Part shown: piece by piece, positions 8,588 through 16,679 of the stretch | Position numbering within the stretch: position 1 is the first letter of the stretch | Layout: each line of letters begins with the position of its first letter | NCBI RefSeq assembly: GCF_040081985.1 | Contig: NZ_JBEBMH010000004.1 | Coordinates: forward strand, 62,001 to 126,000 | Source: Kumtagia yinganensis | Lineage (GTDB): Bacteria; Pseudomonadota; Alphaproteobacteria; Rhizobiales; Rhizobiaceae | Direction: 5' to 3' | DNA: 64,000 nucleotides | Notes under the pieces: model-generated | Told to the model about the DNA's origin: nothing | Database searches by the model: none | What the model saw: only the letters and a program-made list of their open reading frames with translations | Translations under genes and position numbers: made by a program

Positions 8588-9294
8588 GCGCGGTTTGCGC
8601 CGAAAACGGTTTGGAGAACGGCACGGTGGATGTCGCGGGCGAGCCTGCGGTCTGCGACCGTCGCGGCGCGCTGTTCTTTCCGCATCTGCAATTGCTCGCC
8701 GTTTCCGACCTTCACCTGGAGAAAGGTTCCTCGGCTGCGCGGCGCGGCTCCCTGCTGCCGCCCTATGACACAGCCGCGACGCTCGCCTTGATGCAGTCGG
8801 TGATCGACGATTTCCGGCCCCGGATCGTCGTCAGTCTCGGCGACAGCTTTCACGATGGCGAAGGCGCCGCGCGGTTGCCGGAGATTTTCCGGACCGCTTT
8901 ATCCGCCTTGATGGCGGGGCGCGACTGGTTCTGGGTGAGCGGCAACCACGATCCAGATCCGCCGACCGGCGTCGGCGGCGAAAGCGTGCGTGAGATTTCC
9001 CTGGGCTCCGTACTGTTCCGCCACGAGCCGTCGGCCGGAGAGGCGGCGGGCGAGATCGCCGGGCATCTTCACCCGTGCGCCCGCATTGTGCAGCGCGGGC
9101 GCTCGGTGCGCCGCCGCTGCTTCGCCACCGATGGCAGCCGCATGATCATGCCGGCCTTCGGCGCCTATACGGGCTCGCTCAACGTGCTTGATCGCGCCTT
9201 TGCCGGGCTGTTCCGGCGCGATGGTCTTGTCGCGCATATGCTCGGCGTCGAACGGACGTATCCGATCGCTGGACGGATGCTGCGGCCGGGTTGA
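8584..9294 (+). CDS. pdeM: Ligase-associated DNA damage response endonuclease PdeM (metallophosphoesterase)
   Basis: A 236-residue calcineurin-like phosphoesterase. Metal-binding motifs are in order: SDLHLEKGS (D-x-H, about residues 41-49), GDSFHDGEG, SGNHDPDPP (GNHD) and the distal GHLHPCARI (GHxH). The start ATG overlaps the helicase stop by 4 nt, indicating coupling. It ends 3 bp before the convergent DUF3429 gene, with no terminator between. It probably supplies the nuclease or phosphoesterase activity of the Lhr/ligase/exonuclease set. Confidence 0.93.
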   Translation: MSAVCAENGLENGTVDVAGEPAVCDRRGALFFPHLQLLAVSDLHLEKGSSAARRGSLLPPYDTAATLALMQSVIDDFRPRIVVSLGDSFHDGEGAARLPEIFRTALSALMAGRDWFWVSGNHDPDPPTGVGGESVREISLGSVLFRHEPSAGEAAGEIAGHLHPCARIVQRGRSVRRRCFATDGSRMIMPAFGAYTGSLNVLDRAFAGLFRRDGLVAHMLGVERTYPIAGRMLRPG

Positions 9295-9297
9295 CCG

Positions 9298-9783
9298 TCA
9301 GCTCGTTGCGGCAAAGGCGATCAGCAGCGTCACGACCGCGCCCACCGTCAACACCACGCGCAGCCTGCCGTACCAGCCTGGCAACCTGCCGGAATGGGCC
9401 GCGAAGGCATCCCACGCGCCTTGTGCGGCGAACGCCACGGCAAGCAGCGCGAAGGCTGCGGGCGTCGGCGCGAACACCGCGCTCCAGCCGATCAGGACGG
9501 GAGGTAGCGCCAGCCACAACTCGCTTGGCTTTGCGGCGGGCTCCGGTGAGAGGGCCGCCCCCCAGCGCACGCCGCCGAGAAAGGAAAGCACCACCGCGCC
9601 GTAAACCAGAAGCAGATGGATGGTGCCGCCGCGCCAGGGATGATCCGGCGCGATGCCGAAGAGCCAGAGCGACAGAACGATGAACGGCGTAAGCCCGAGC
9701 CAGCCTACGAGGCGGCCGGCAACCTCCAACGGGCCGTCCGGCTTGGCGTCGGCTTCATGGAGGTCGTCGGCGAAATCAGTCAC
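9298..9783 (-). CDS. DUF3429 family membrane protein
   Basis: A 161-residue protein with five predicted hydrophobic segments (LTPFIVLSLWLFGIA, LLLVYGAVVLSFLGGVRWG, LALPPVLIGWSAVFA and two more towards the C-terminus). The FLGGVRWG signature is characteristic of DUF3429. Function is unknown. It is the last gene of a three-gene minus operon, overlapping the TIGR02186 gene by 8 bp. Confidence 0.85.
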   Translation of the reverse strand: MTDFADDLHEADAKPDGPLEVAGRLVGWLGLTPFIVLSLWLFGIAPDHPWRGGTIHLLLVYGAVVLSFLGGVRWGAALSPEPAAKPSELWLALPPVLIGWSAVFAPTPAAFALLAVAFAAQGAWDAFAAHSGRLPGWYGRLRVVLTVGAVVTLLIAFAATS

Positions 9784-10570
9784 GGCGGAAAATTATCCGA
9801 CCGAGCCAGCCGGTCACGATCGCCAGCGCGACGGCGCAGATGCCGTAGAACAGGCTGTGGTTGCTCGAAAGCCGGAACAACATCTGCTCGAAACCGGACT
9901 TGACGATCGCCAGTTGCGCCGACGTTTCCTTGATGAAGACGCCGTTGCGGAACAGGAAGGCACGCGCCTTGTGCGTGCCGACCGGCACGTCCGGCGCGAG
10001 CCTGACGGTGGCGCGGAACAGGTTCGACGACAGGAACTGCACGCCGCCGACCCGTTCGTTGAAGAGGCCGACCGCTTCCTTGCGGTCGCGCAAAGCCGCC
10101 TGGAACCTTTCCAGGGTGGCCGGCGGCTGGCCCTCATCGGCGGGCTGGATATGCAGAAAATCCGGACCGAGCGCCAAGCGCTTGTAGGCGATCGGATCGG
10201 CGATGTCCTGCGGCGGCCGCGTCGTGGCGATGGAGTAGGATTCCGGCACGTTGACGAAGGATTCGGACTGCGTGTTGACCCAGATGCCGAGCACCCGTTC
10301 TTTGCGCCGCACCGTCACCGGCCGCGCCGGCCCTTCCAGCACGACGATGACGTCGTAGCGTCCCTGCCGGGTGATCGTCGGGTCGGGGTTTTCGAGCGAG
10401 CCGAAGATCGTCAGGTCGGCACCCGAGAAGTCGGCGGTGATGCGGATGACGTCGGTGGACAAGCCGATCTGGATGCCTTCCGGCAATTGTGGCTCCTGCG
10501 CCGCCGCCGGCGCGAAGAGGCAGAGGACGGCGGCTGTCAGAAGAAACGCGCGCAGGCCCGGCATCGTCAT
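9776..10570 (-). CDS. TIGR02186 family protein, exported with C-terminal TM anchor
   Basis: A 264-residue protein. The N-terminal signal peptide is LRAFLLTAAVLCLFAPAAAQ; the mature domain begins EGIQIGLSTDVIRITADFSG, the typical opening of the TIGR02186 family, with beta-rich periplasmic sequence and a C-terminal TM helix (FYGICAVALAIVTGWLGRII). The family is regularly found next to TauE/SafE permeases, as here: its ATG overlaps the permease stop (ATGA). A role with the transporter is inferred from context only. Confidence 0.88.
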   Translation of the reverse strand: MTMPGLRAFLLTAAVLCLFAPAAAQEPQLPEGIQIGLSTDVIRITADFSGADLTIFGSLENPDPTITRQGRYDVIVVLEGPARPVTVRRKERVLGIWVNTQSESFVNVPESYSIATTRPPQDIADPIAYKRLALGPDFLHIQPADEGQPPATLERFQAALRDRKEAVGLFNERVGGVQFLSSNLFRATVRLAPDVPVGTHKARAFLFRNGVFIKETSAQLAIVKSGFEQMLFRLSSNHSLFYGICAVALAIVTGWLGRIIFRRD

Positions 10571-11487
10571 ATTCCGGGAGCCAGCGAATAAATATTCGGA
10601 GGCGGCAGGAACAGGTCGAAGGCGAGGCGGAGCGCCACCGCCAACACCAGCAGCGCCAGCAGCGCCCGCAACTGCTCGCCGCGCAGCTTCTGCCCGGCCC
10701 TCGCGCCATATTGCGCGCCGGCGACCCCGCCGATCATGAGGATGAAGGCCAGCACCACGTCGACGGTCTGGTTCGTCGATGCATGGACGATGGTCGTGTA
10801 GGCCGCAACGAAGATGATCTGGAACAGCGAGGTTCCCACCACCACGTTGGTCGGCACCTTCAGCAGATAGATCAGCGCGGGGACCATGATGAACCCGCCG
10901 CCGACGCCCATGATCGAGGAGAGCAGGCCGATGCCGGCGCCGAGCCCGAGGATGGGGATGACGCTGACGAACAGTTTCGAGGCCCGGAAGCGCATCTTCA
11001 GCGGCAGCCGGTGGATCCAGTTGTGCTGGCCGGGGCGCTTGAGCGAAGGCGGGACAGTACCGCCGCGCGAGCGCCTGATCGCATTGATGCTCTCGACCAG
11101 CATCAGGCCACCGACCGTGCCCAGGAACACCACGTAGATCAGCGAGATGATGAGGTCGAGTTGGCCGAGGCTTCTCAGCAACGAGAAGATATAGATGCCG
11201 ATCGTCGATCCGAAGATGCCGCCGACAAGCAGCACCGTACCCAGCTTGAAGTCGAGCGTACCCTTTTTCACATGCGCGAGAGCGCCCGAGAAGGAGGACG
11301 CGATGACCTGATTGGCGCCGGTCGCAACCGCTATGGCCGGCGGAATATTGTAGAAAATCAGCAGTGGGGTGATCAGGAAGCCGCCACCGACCCCGAACAT
11401 GCCCGACAGGAAACCCACCGCTGCGCCCATGGCGAGCAGGACCAGAACATTGACCGACATTTCTGCGATCGGGAGATAAATGCCCAC
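10567..11487 (-). CDS. Sulfite exporter TauE/SafE family permease
   Basis: An inner-membrane anion permease of 306 residues if it starts at GTG 11487 (protein VGIYLPIAEMSVNVLVLL...); an ATG at 11553 in the same frame would add 22 residues. The shorter start is preferred because relatives begin shortly before the YLPIAE motif. Two internal repeats each carry the GGGF signature (GMFGVGGGFLITPLL and SIMGVGGGFIMVPAL), with about eight TM segments. It is the first gene of the operon with TIGR02186 and DUF3429. The substrate, likely a sulfur-containing anion, is not shown by sequence. Confidence 0.9.
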   Translation of the reverse strand: MGIYLPIAEMSVNVLVLLAMGAAVGFLSGMFGVGGGFLITPLLIFYNIPPAIAVATGANQVIASSFSGALAHVKKGTLDFKLGTVLLVGGIFGSTIGIYIFSLLRSLGQLDLIISLIYVVFLGTVGGLMLVESINAIRRSRGGTVPPSLKRPGQHNWIHRLPLKMRFRASKLFVSVIPILGLGAGIGLLSSIMGVGGGFIMVPALIYLLKVPTNVVVGTSLFQIIFVAAYTTIVHASTNQTVDVVLAFILMIGGVAGAQYGARAGQKLRGEQLRALLALLVLAVALRLAFDLFLPPPNIYSLAPGI

Positions 11488-11564
11488 CCGGAAACTCAAC
11501 TGCAAATGCGGTACGTCGAAGCGTGTCGAAACACCTTCGTGACTAGTAAGCACATGCGCCGAGA

Positions 11565-11591
11565 TTGCGGCGAAGTCAAACTTCGCCGCAA
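11565..11591 (-). other. Hairpin between the podJ-like gene and the TauE gene
   Basis: A perfect 11-bp stem TTGCGGCGAAG with a 5-nt loop, lacking a T-run on either side. A second short hairpin (ATTCGGC-3nt-GCCGAAT, 11641-11657) lies just after the podJ-like stop. Either may act as a factor-dependent terminator or RNA-stabilising structure. Confidence 0.4.
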
Positions 11592-11664
11592 AGCCGAAAC
11601 AAAAATTATCTCAACGAGTTAAATTCGCGCGAGGTGGTGCATTCGGCCTCGCCGAATTGGCCTC

Positions 11665-14600
11665 TTATTTCTTGGCGAGCAGCGTGCGAACGAGCTTTTC
11701 ATCGATCTCGCCCGTAGGCGCCATGCCGTTGTCCTTCTGGAAGGCCATGATCGCGGTCTTGGTCTTTTCGCCCATGACGCCGTCGGCCCCGCCCGCGTCA
11801 TAGCCGTTCTTGTTGAGAATGCGCTGGATGTTGCCGATCACCTTCTTCATGTCGATGCCGGTGGATTTCACGTCGACGGCGGCTGTGGTGTCGGGGCTCT
11901 CCTGCCAGGATTCGGGGATCTCGACCGAGTTGGTCTCCGGATCGACCGGCTTGGCCTTCCACAGGTCGACCATGCCGCGTGCCTTCTCCAACTGCTCTGG
12001 TCGCAGCGAGTTGGCGATCTCGTCGCGTTTGGCGGCCGCGTCGCGGTCCCCCGCCTTGGCGGCGAGCGCAAACCATTTGTAGGACTCCTCCAGGCTTTGC
12101 GGCATGCCGATGCCTTTCGCGGCGAGGATGCCGAGGTTGAACTGGCTGTCCTTGACGCCGAGCTCCGCGGCGCTTGCAAACCAGCGCGCGGCGGATTCGT
12201 TGTCGGTCGTGCCGTCGGCACCCATCGCGTAGAGCACGGCGAGGTTGTGCATGGCGCTGGCGTTGCCCTGCTCCGCGGCGAGTTGGTACCAGGTCTTGGC
12301 CTTGCCGACGTCACGTTCGACGCCGAGCGCCTTCTCGTAAAGGTTGCCGATGCGGTATTGCGCCGGGGCGAAGCCGAGCTCCGCCGATTTTTCGTACCAG
12401 GTGGCTGCCTGCTTCATATCGGCCTTGACACCGCGACCGTCGGCATAGCGGGCGGCGATCTCAAACAGCGCCTTGGCGTCGCCTTCCGCCGCCGCGTCGC
12501 GCAGGGCTATCGGTCCGGCGTCTTCGGGAATACCTGCGATCTGGGCTGGTGCGGGTTCACCGGAGGCCGGCTCGACCGAGGCCGCGGCAGGCATCGCCTC
12601 CACCGGTGTCGCATCGGTGGCCGATATTGGAGGCGCCGCGGACATGGCGGCGGGCGCATCGACGGAGCCGGCGTCCGCGTCGGCCGGCGCGTCCATCGAC
12701 GCCTGCTGTTCCTCGATCGGCAAGACATCGGCCTCGGTCGAGGAGGCCGGCTGTGTGCCGCTCCCATCAACCGCTACCGGCAACGTCGAACTGCTCGCCA
12801 CGTCAGCGGCGGCAAGCTGCGGGGTGGACGGCTCAAGTGTCTTTTCGCCGGTCGCCATCTGCACCGGCTGCTCGGCGACAAGCGGAATGGAGGCCGCGAC
12901 GGGTTCGTCACCTGAGAGATAGGCGCTGCCCAGTTGCATGCCGGCGAGCACGACCATGATGGCGGTGGCCGCCATAAGGATAGGCTTGCGCCGCGTCTTC
13001 AGCACCTCGCCGATCTTCGAGCCGGCAGCGATGCGCGGCGTGCCCGAGCCGCGCTTGTGCACCTCGGCTTCGGCCGCCGCCGCTTGGGCGGCACGGCGGG
13101 CCGCCGCGATGAAGTCGGACTTGGCCGCGTCGGCATCGTTCGCCTTGGTCGTCTGGCCGCGTTCTTCGCGTACCCGCCTCATGATGGCGTTGAGATCGGG
13201 AGCGCCCGAACCGGGCTCCAGCGGCCGGTTGGCGATCTTTGGATCGAGGGGTTCGTCCAGCGCCGGTTCGATCGTCGGTTCGGAGGCCACAGCCGGTTCG
13301 GCTGGCGCCTCCTTCTTCACGGCGGCGACGGACTGCTTGCGGCCGAGGGCGCGGGTCAGTCCCCCGAGCAGCGAGCGCGTCTTTTTCGCGGCGGGCCTGT
13401 CTTCGCCGACGTCCCCGTCGATTGCCGCGATTGCAGCCTCCGCGGCGGCTTCGGCCGGCGTGCGGGTATTGGCGGGCGCGATCCTGGCCGGCTTGCTGTC
13501 GCCCTGCCGCGTCGCGGAAAGGCTGCTTTCGCCCTGGACGGGATTCAGTGTCGGGGCGCTGTCGGGCTCCATCATCTGCGACACCAGCGTGGCCGGCGCC
13601 ACCGGCGCAGCCGTGCGCGCGCCGGAGATTTCCGCTGGCTCCGCCGCATCCAGCGTGCTCAGCCGGTCGACGATCTTGATAAGCGTGTCGTGGATAGCCT
13701 CGAACGTCTTGGTATTCCGCTCGTCGGAGCGGCGGGTCAGCGTTTCCAGCGCCCGCAGATCCTGCGAAAGCCCGCTGACGGCGGCGGTATGGTTCTGTGA
13801 GCCGTCGAATGTCCTGACCGCGTTCTCGGCGGCCTGGCGCGCGGCCTCGAGGATCGAGTCGCGGCTGCCGGCGATTGCCCGCTCCAACTCATCCAGGCGC
13901 GGGCCGATATCCTCGAATTCCGGCAGGGGCGCGGACGGCCGGTTGAGATGATCGGTCAGCGCCGCCACCTGGCTCTCCAGGCTGCGGATCAGGCCGGGAT
14001 CGATTCCGGCAAACTTGGCGGCGGAAGCGTCGATCCGCTCGGAGATGCTTTCCAGCCGGTCCTCGAGGTGACGGATCGCCTCGCCGCCGGTGTCCGCCGG
14101 GGTGCTGGCGATCTGGCTGGCGAGGTCAGAAAAGCGCGCGTCGATCACGTTCATGACGCGGGCGGCGTCGAGCGAGTCTGCGGCGCGGACGTCGATGCGG
14201 TCGGCAACCTCGTCGAGGCGCCGCTCCAGATCGCGGAACATCAGGTTGCCGTGTTCGATGGCGTCACCCTGGCGCCGCTCGATCATGGCAGAAAGAACAT
14301 CGAAACGCTGGTCGATGCTGTTGAGCATCGCCTCGTGATCGGCCGCCGGCGTCTGGTCGATCTTCTCGGCGACGGCGTAAACCTGGCGCGACAGACGGTC
14401 GATGGCTTCGGCAGGCAGCCCGCCTTGCGAGGCCAGGTCGTCCACCCGCTGCGACAGCGTGTTCAGCCGTGTGATGACTTCGGCGGTCGGGCGGTCTTCC
14501 ACGACCTCGTCGATCTGCCGGGCGAGCGCGGAAATGCGTGCCTCGATGCGCTGGAACGGCTCAGGATCGAGATGCGGAACCTGCGCGGCCGCGGTGGACG

Positions 14601-15522
14601 CCACGATTGCGCGGGAGATCTCGTCGAGGCGCTCCTCGATCTGTTGGAAGGTTTCGGGAGCCTGGTTGCCCTGCTGGCGGACGAAATGGTCGACCGCTCC
14701 AGCCAGAGTGCGGACCTTTTCTTCCAGCGAACGCAGGGAAAGGGATTCGGGCAGGTTGTGGACAGCGTCACTGATTGTCTGCAGCCGGTCGGACAGCGCG
14801 GCGATTTCCGGGTCGCGTGCGCTCTGGCGGGCGTCGACGCGGCTTTCGAAGGCGGACCAGCGGCGATCGAAATCATCCCAGCGCCGATCCGACGATCGAA
14901 GCGTCTCCTCGCGCGCCAGCGTGTCGAGCGCGCCGCGGACCTGTTCGATGTCGTCCCTGAGCGCGCTCATGCCCTTGTCGTCCGTGCGTTCCGAAAGTTC
15001 GCGGACGCCGCGCGAGATGCGGTCGAGTTCCGATGCAAGCTCCGTTCCGACAGCGGCGCCGTCGGAAGCCATCATCCGGCCGATCTCCGAGCGTAGCGTC
15101 TCGAATTCGCGCTGCATGTTCGAAGCCATCTGCTGGCGAAAATCCTCGCGCAGGCTCTTCAATTCGCCGGCAATCCGGCTGGCCGAGGCCACGCCCTCCT
15201 CCTGGCCGCGGACGCGGTCGAGGTCATGGACCAGCGACTGGTAGGGCGCCGGCGTCTCCACTCGCCGCGCGGGTCGTTCCGGGGATGGCGCGAAGGCGCG
15301 CGGCGTGCCGCGATAGGGCTGGCCGCTCTCGTAGGTTGCGGTGGTTCGCGAAGTCCTGATGGCGTCGTCACGGTCTCGGCCGAATCCGTCGAGGGTCTCG
15401 CGCGAGCGGTCGAGCCGGCTTTCGAGATTCTGCAGCGACTGGGTAATCTGATCGAGTGTCGTGCCCGGCCGGCGCTGGCGGCCCGCGTTCAGGGTATCGA
15501 TATACGACCGTTTGCTGTTCAT
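11665..15522 (-). CDS. podJ: PodJ-like polar organelle development protein (coiled coil, TM, Sel1 repeats, PG-binding domain)
   Basis: A 1285-residue protein starting at ATG 15522 (MNSKRSYIDTLNAGRQRRP) with AGGCG upstream. The cytoplasmic N-terminal 640 residues are heptad-rich coiled coil (many R-L-x-x-I-x-x-R-I-D units). A low-complexity Ala/Pro/Glu linker follows, then one TM helix near residues 845-870 (ILMAATAIMVVLAGMQLG). The periplasmic part has about four Sel1-type repeats (about 1005-1165; RYADGRGVKADMKQAATWYE, KSAELGFAPAQYRIGNLYE) and a C-terminal peptidoglycan-binding domain (about 1220-1284; IQRILNKNGYDAGGADGVMG). This matches PodJ, which marks a cell pole. It is monocistronic. 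Confidence 0.88.
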   Translation of the reverse strand: MNSKRSYIDTLNAGRQRRPGTTLDQITQSLQNLESRLDRSRETLDGFGRDRDDAIRTSRTTATYESGQPYRGTPRAFAPSPERPARRVETPAPYQSLVHDLDRVRGQEEGVASASRIAGELKSLREDFRQQMASNMQREFETLRSEIGRMMASDGAAVGTELASELDRISRGVRELSERTDDKGMSALRDDIEQVRGALDTLAREETLRSSDRRWDDFDRRWSAFESRVDARQSARDPEIAALSDRLQTISDAVHNLPESLSLRSLEEKVRTLAGAVDHFVRQQGNQAPETFQQIEERLDEISRAIVASTAAAQVPHLDPEPFQRIEARISALARQIDEVVEDRPTAEVITRLNTLSQRVDDLASQGGLPAEAIDRLSRQVYAVAEKIDQTPAADHEAMLNSIDQRFDVLSAMIERRQGDAIEHGNLMFRDLERRLDEVADRIDVRAADSLDAARVMNVIDARFSDLASQIASTPADTGGEAIRHLEDRLESISERIDASAAKFAGIDPGLIRSLESQVAALTDHLNRPSAPLPEFEDIGPRLDELERAIAGSRDSILEAARQAAENAVRTFDGSQNHTAAVSGLSQDLRALETLTRRSDERNTKTFEAIHDTLIKIVDRLSTLDAAEPAEISGARTAAPVAPATLVSQMMEPDSAPTLNPVQGESSLSATRQGDSKPARIAPANTRTPAEAAAEAAIAAIDGDVGEDRPAAKKTRSLLGGLTRALGRKQSVAAVKKEAPAEPAVASEPTIEPALDEPLDPKIANRPLEPGSGAPDLNAIMRRVREERGQTTKANDADAAKSDFIAAARRAAQAAAAEAEVHKRGSGTPRIAAGSKIGEVLKTRRKPILMAATAIMVVLAGMQLGSAYLSGDEPVAASIPLVAEQPVQMATGEKTLEPSTPQLAAADVASSSTLPVAVDGSGTQPASSTEADVLPIEEQQASMDAPADADAGSVDAPAAMSAAPPISATDATPVEAMPAAASVEPASGEPAPAQIAGIPEDAGPIALRDAAAEGDAKALFEIAARYADGRGVKADMKQAATWYEKSAELGFAPAQYRIGNLYEKALGVERDVGKAKTWYQLAAEQGNASAMHNLAVLYAMGADGTTDNESAARWFASAAELGVKDSQFNLGILAAKGIGMPQSLEESYKWFALAAKAGDRDAAAKRDEIANSLRPEQLEKARGMVDLWKAKPVDPETNSVEIPESWQESPDTTAAVDVKSTGIDMKKVIGNIQRILNKNGYDAGGADGVMGEKTKTAIMAFQKDNGMAPTGEIDEKLVRTLLAKK

Positions 15523-15708
15523 CGAAACGCCTATTCGCCTGTGCCGGCTGGACCGGCATGCTCCCACTCTCCTCGGGAAACGAAGTGCGGCGGCGATGGA
15601 CCACTCTCCAACGACATGCCCCGCTTCGAATGTTCGTGAAGAATTCACTACAGGATAATCACGAGAGCCCGACCTGCGCACATTTCGCCCATCGTGGTAA
15701 ACAAGGCG

Positions 15709-15722
15709 TTAACCAACCTTAA
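15709..15722. promoter_or_regulatory. Possible CtrA-like site upstream of the podJ-like gene
   Basis: TTAACCAACCTTAA: two TTAA half-sites separated by 6 bp, whereas the CtrA consensus has 7. It lies about 190 bp upstream of the podJ-like start. PodJ expression is cell-cycle controlled in Caulobacter, which makes the site plausible, but the spacing is off. Confidence 0.25.
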
Positions 15723-15837
15723 CTTTACGCAAGGAATGCCAGCGATGGCTTTGGCAACCTCCCCTTTCGATTTTGCACCCGAATTCAACCTGTGGTCACT
15801 TGCTACGCAGGGGAAGGGTCTCTATATGGCCGCTCAC

Positions 15838-15851
15838 TTACGTTAACGTAA
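15838..15851. promoter_or_regulatory. Putative MerR operator upstream of merR
   Basis: A perfect 14-bp palindrome TTACGTTAACGTAA, about 120 bp upstream of the merR start. It shares the ACGTTxACG core with the longer palindrome before the acyl-CoA dehydrogenase gene at 16573-16598, so autoregulation by the MerR protein is likely. Confidence 0.65.
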
Positions 15852-15973
15852 AGGTAGGCCATTGCTGCCCGCCTTCGTTCTTGTCGCAACCGCGCGGAAG
15901 CCGTGACCCCCGAACGGCTTTCGTTTGACATCCGGTCAGGCCGCGATGTCCAGCCGGGGATAGCTAAGAAGAA

Positions 15974-16450
15974 ATGATGAAACACATGAGAGTCGGCGAG
16001 GACGCCGGCATGGTGTCCGGCGCTTTTCCGGAGGCCGAAGATAGCGAAGACGCGCTCTTCAAGATCGGCGAAATGGCGAAGATCTTCGGCGTGACACTGC
16101 GCACGCTGCGTTTTTATGAAGACAAGGGACTGCTCCATCCCAAGCGGGAAGGCAGCAGCCGCCTCTACACAAGGCGTGACCGGGCGAGGCTCAAGCTCAT
16201 CCTGCTCGGCCGCAAGATCGGCTTCTCGCTGCGCGACGTGAAGCAGATGATCGACCTCTACGACCCGAGCGGCTCAAACGCCAAGCAGTTGCGCCTGACG
16301 CTCGACAAGTCCGAGAAGCAGCTTGGCCGCCTGCAGAAGCAGCGCGCCGCACTCGACGAGGCGATCGACGAACTTGGCTCGCTGATGGGCGCGGTTCGCC
16401 GCATGCTCACAGAGCGCACGGTGGCCGCCGCCAACAGCAACGTCAACTGA
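15974..16450 (+). CDS. MerR family regulator of the acyl-CoA degradation operon
   Basis: A 158-residue protein. The winged HTH is at residues 29-60 (FKIGEMAKIFGVTLRTLRFY, then EDKGLLHPKREGSSRLYTRRD), followed by a dimerisation coiled coil (RLTLDKSEKQLGRLQKQRAA). No C-terminal metal-binding Cys motif is seen, arguing against a metal sensor. It resembles MerR regulators such as LiuR that control branched-chain amino acid and fatty acid catabolism, and it lies directly upstream of two acyl-CoA dehydrogenases and a thiolase. ATG 15974 follows AAGAAGAA; the adjacent ATG 15977 is an equal alternative. Confidence 0.88.
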   Translation: MMKHMRVGEDAGMVSGAFPEAEDSEDALFKIGEMAKIFGVTLRTLRFYEDKGLLHPKREGSSRLYTRRDRARLKLILLGRKIGFSLRDVKQMIDLYDPSGSNAKQLRLTLDKSEKQLGRLQKQRAALDEAIDELGSLMGAVRRMLTERTVAAANSNVN

Positions 16451-16510
16451 GAGGCGACGCCGGAAAGCGCGTCTCGCTTTAACATCCCAACAACAACCCA
16501 CAATCCTGAA

Positions 16511-16550
16511 GGGCGGCGGATCGAGCGATCCGCCGCCTTTCACATTTTTC
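16511..16550 (+). terminator. Rho-independent-like terminator after merR
   Basis: An 11-bp perfect stem GGCGGCGGATC (16512-16522), loop GAGC, return arm to 16537, followed by TTTCACATTTTT. It separates merR from the dehydrogenase operon, which therefore needs its own promoter. Confidence 0.8.
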
Positions 16551-16572
16551 GGAGTGCAAACGGGTTGCATTC

Positions 16573-16598
16573 AATTGACGTTTACGCAAACGTCAATT
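16573..16598. promoter_or_regulatory. MerR-type operator of the acyl-CoA dehydrogenase operon
   Basis: A 26-bp inverted repeat: left arm AATTGACGTTT and right arm AAACGTCAATT, imperfect only at the central bases. It contains a -35-like TTGACG and lies about 80 bp upstream of the start at 16680, between the terminator and the gene. Its ACGTTxACG core matches the site before merR. Confidence 0.75.
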
Positions 16599-16679
16599 AA
16601 CGTCCGCGCACGATCCGTTTATTGCGGTCCGCTCGCAAGATACATGCGCAGGCCGATGCCATGCGATCAAGGAGGAAGC

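Larger units (their letters stand above)
15523..15973. other. Divergent intergenic region between podJ-like gene and merR
   Basis: No gene of its own is seen. It is AT-richer than its surroundings and contains a CtrA-like TTAA pair at 15709-15722 and a perfect palindrome at 15838-15851 (separate entries). It should hold the promoters of both flanking genes. Confidence 0.6.
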
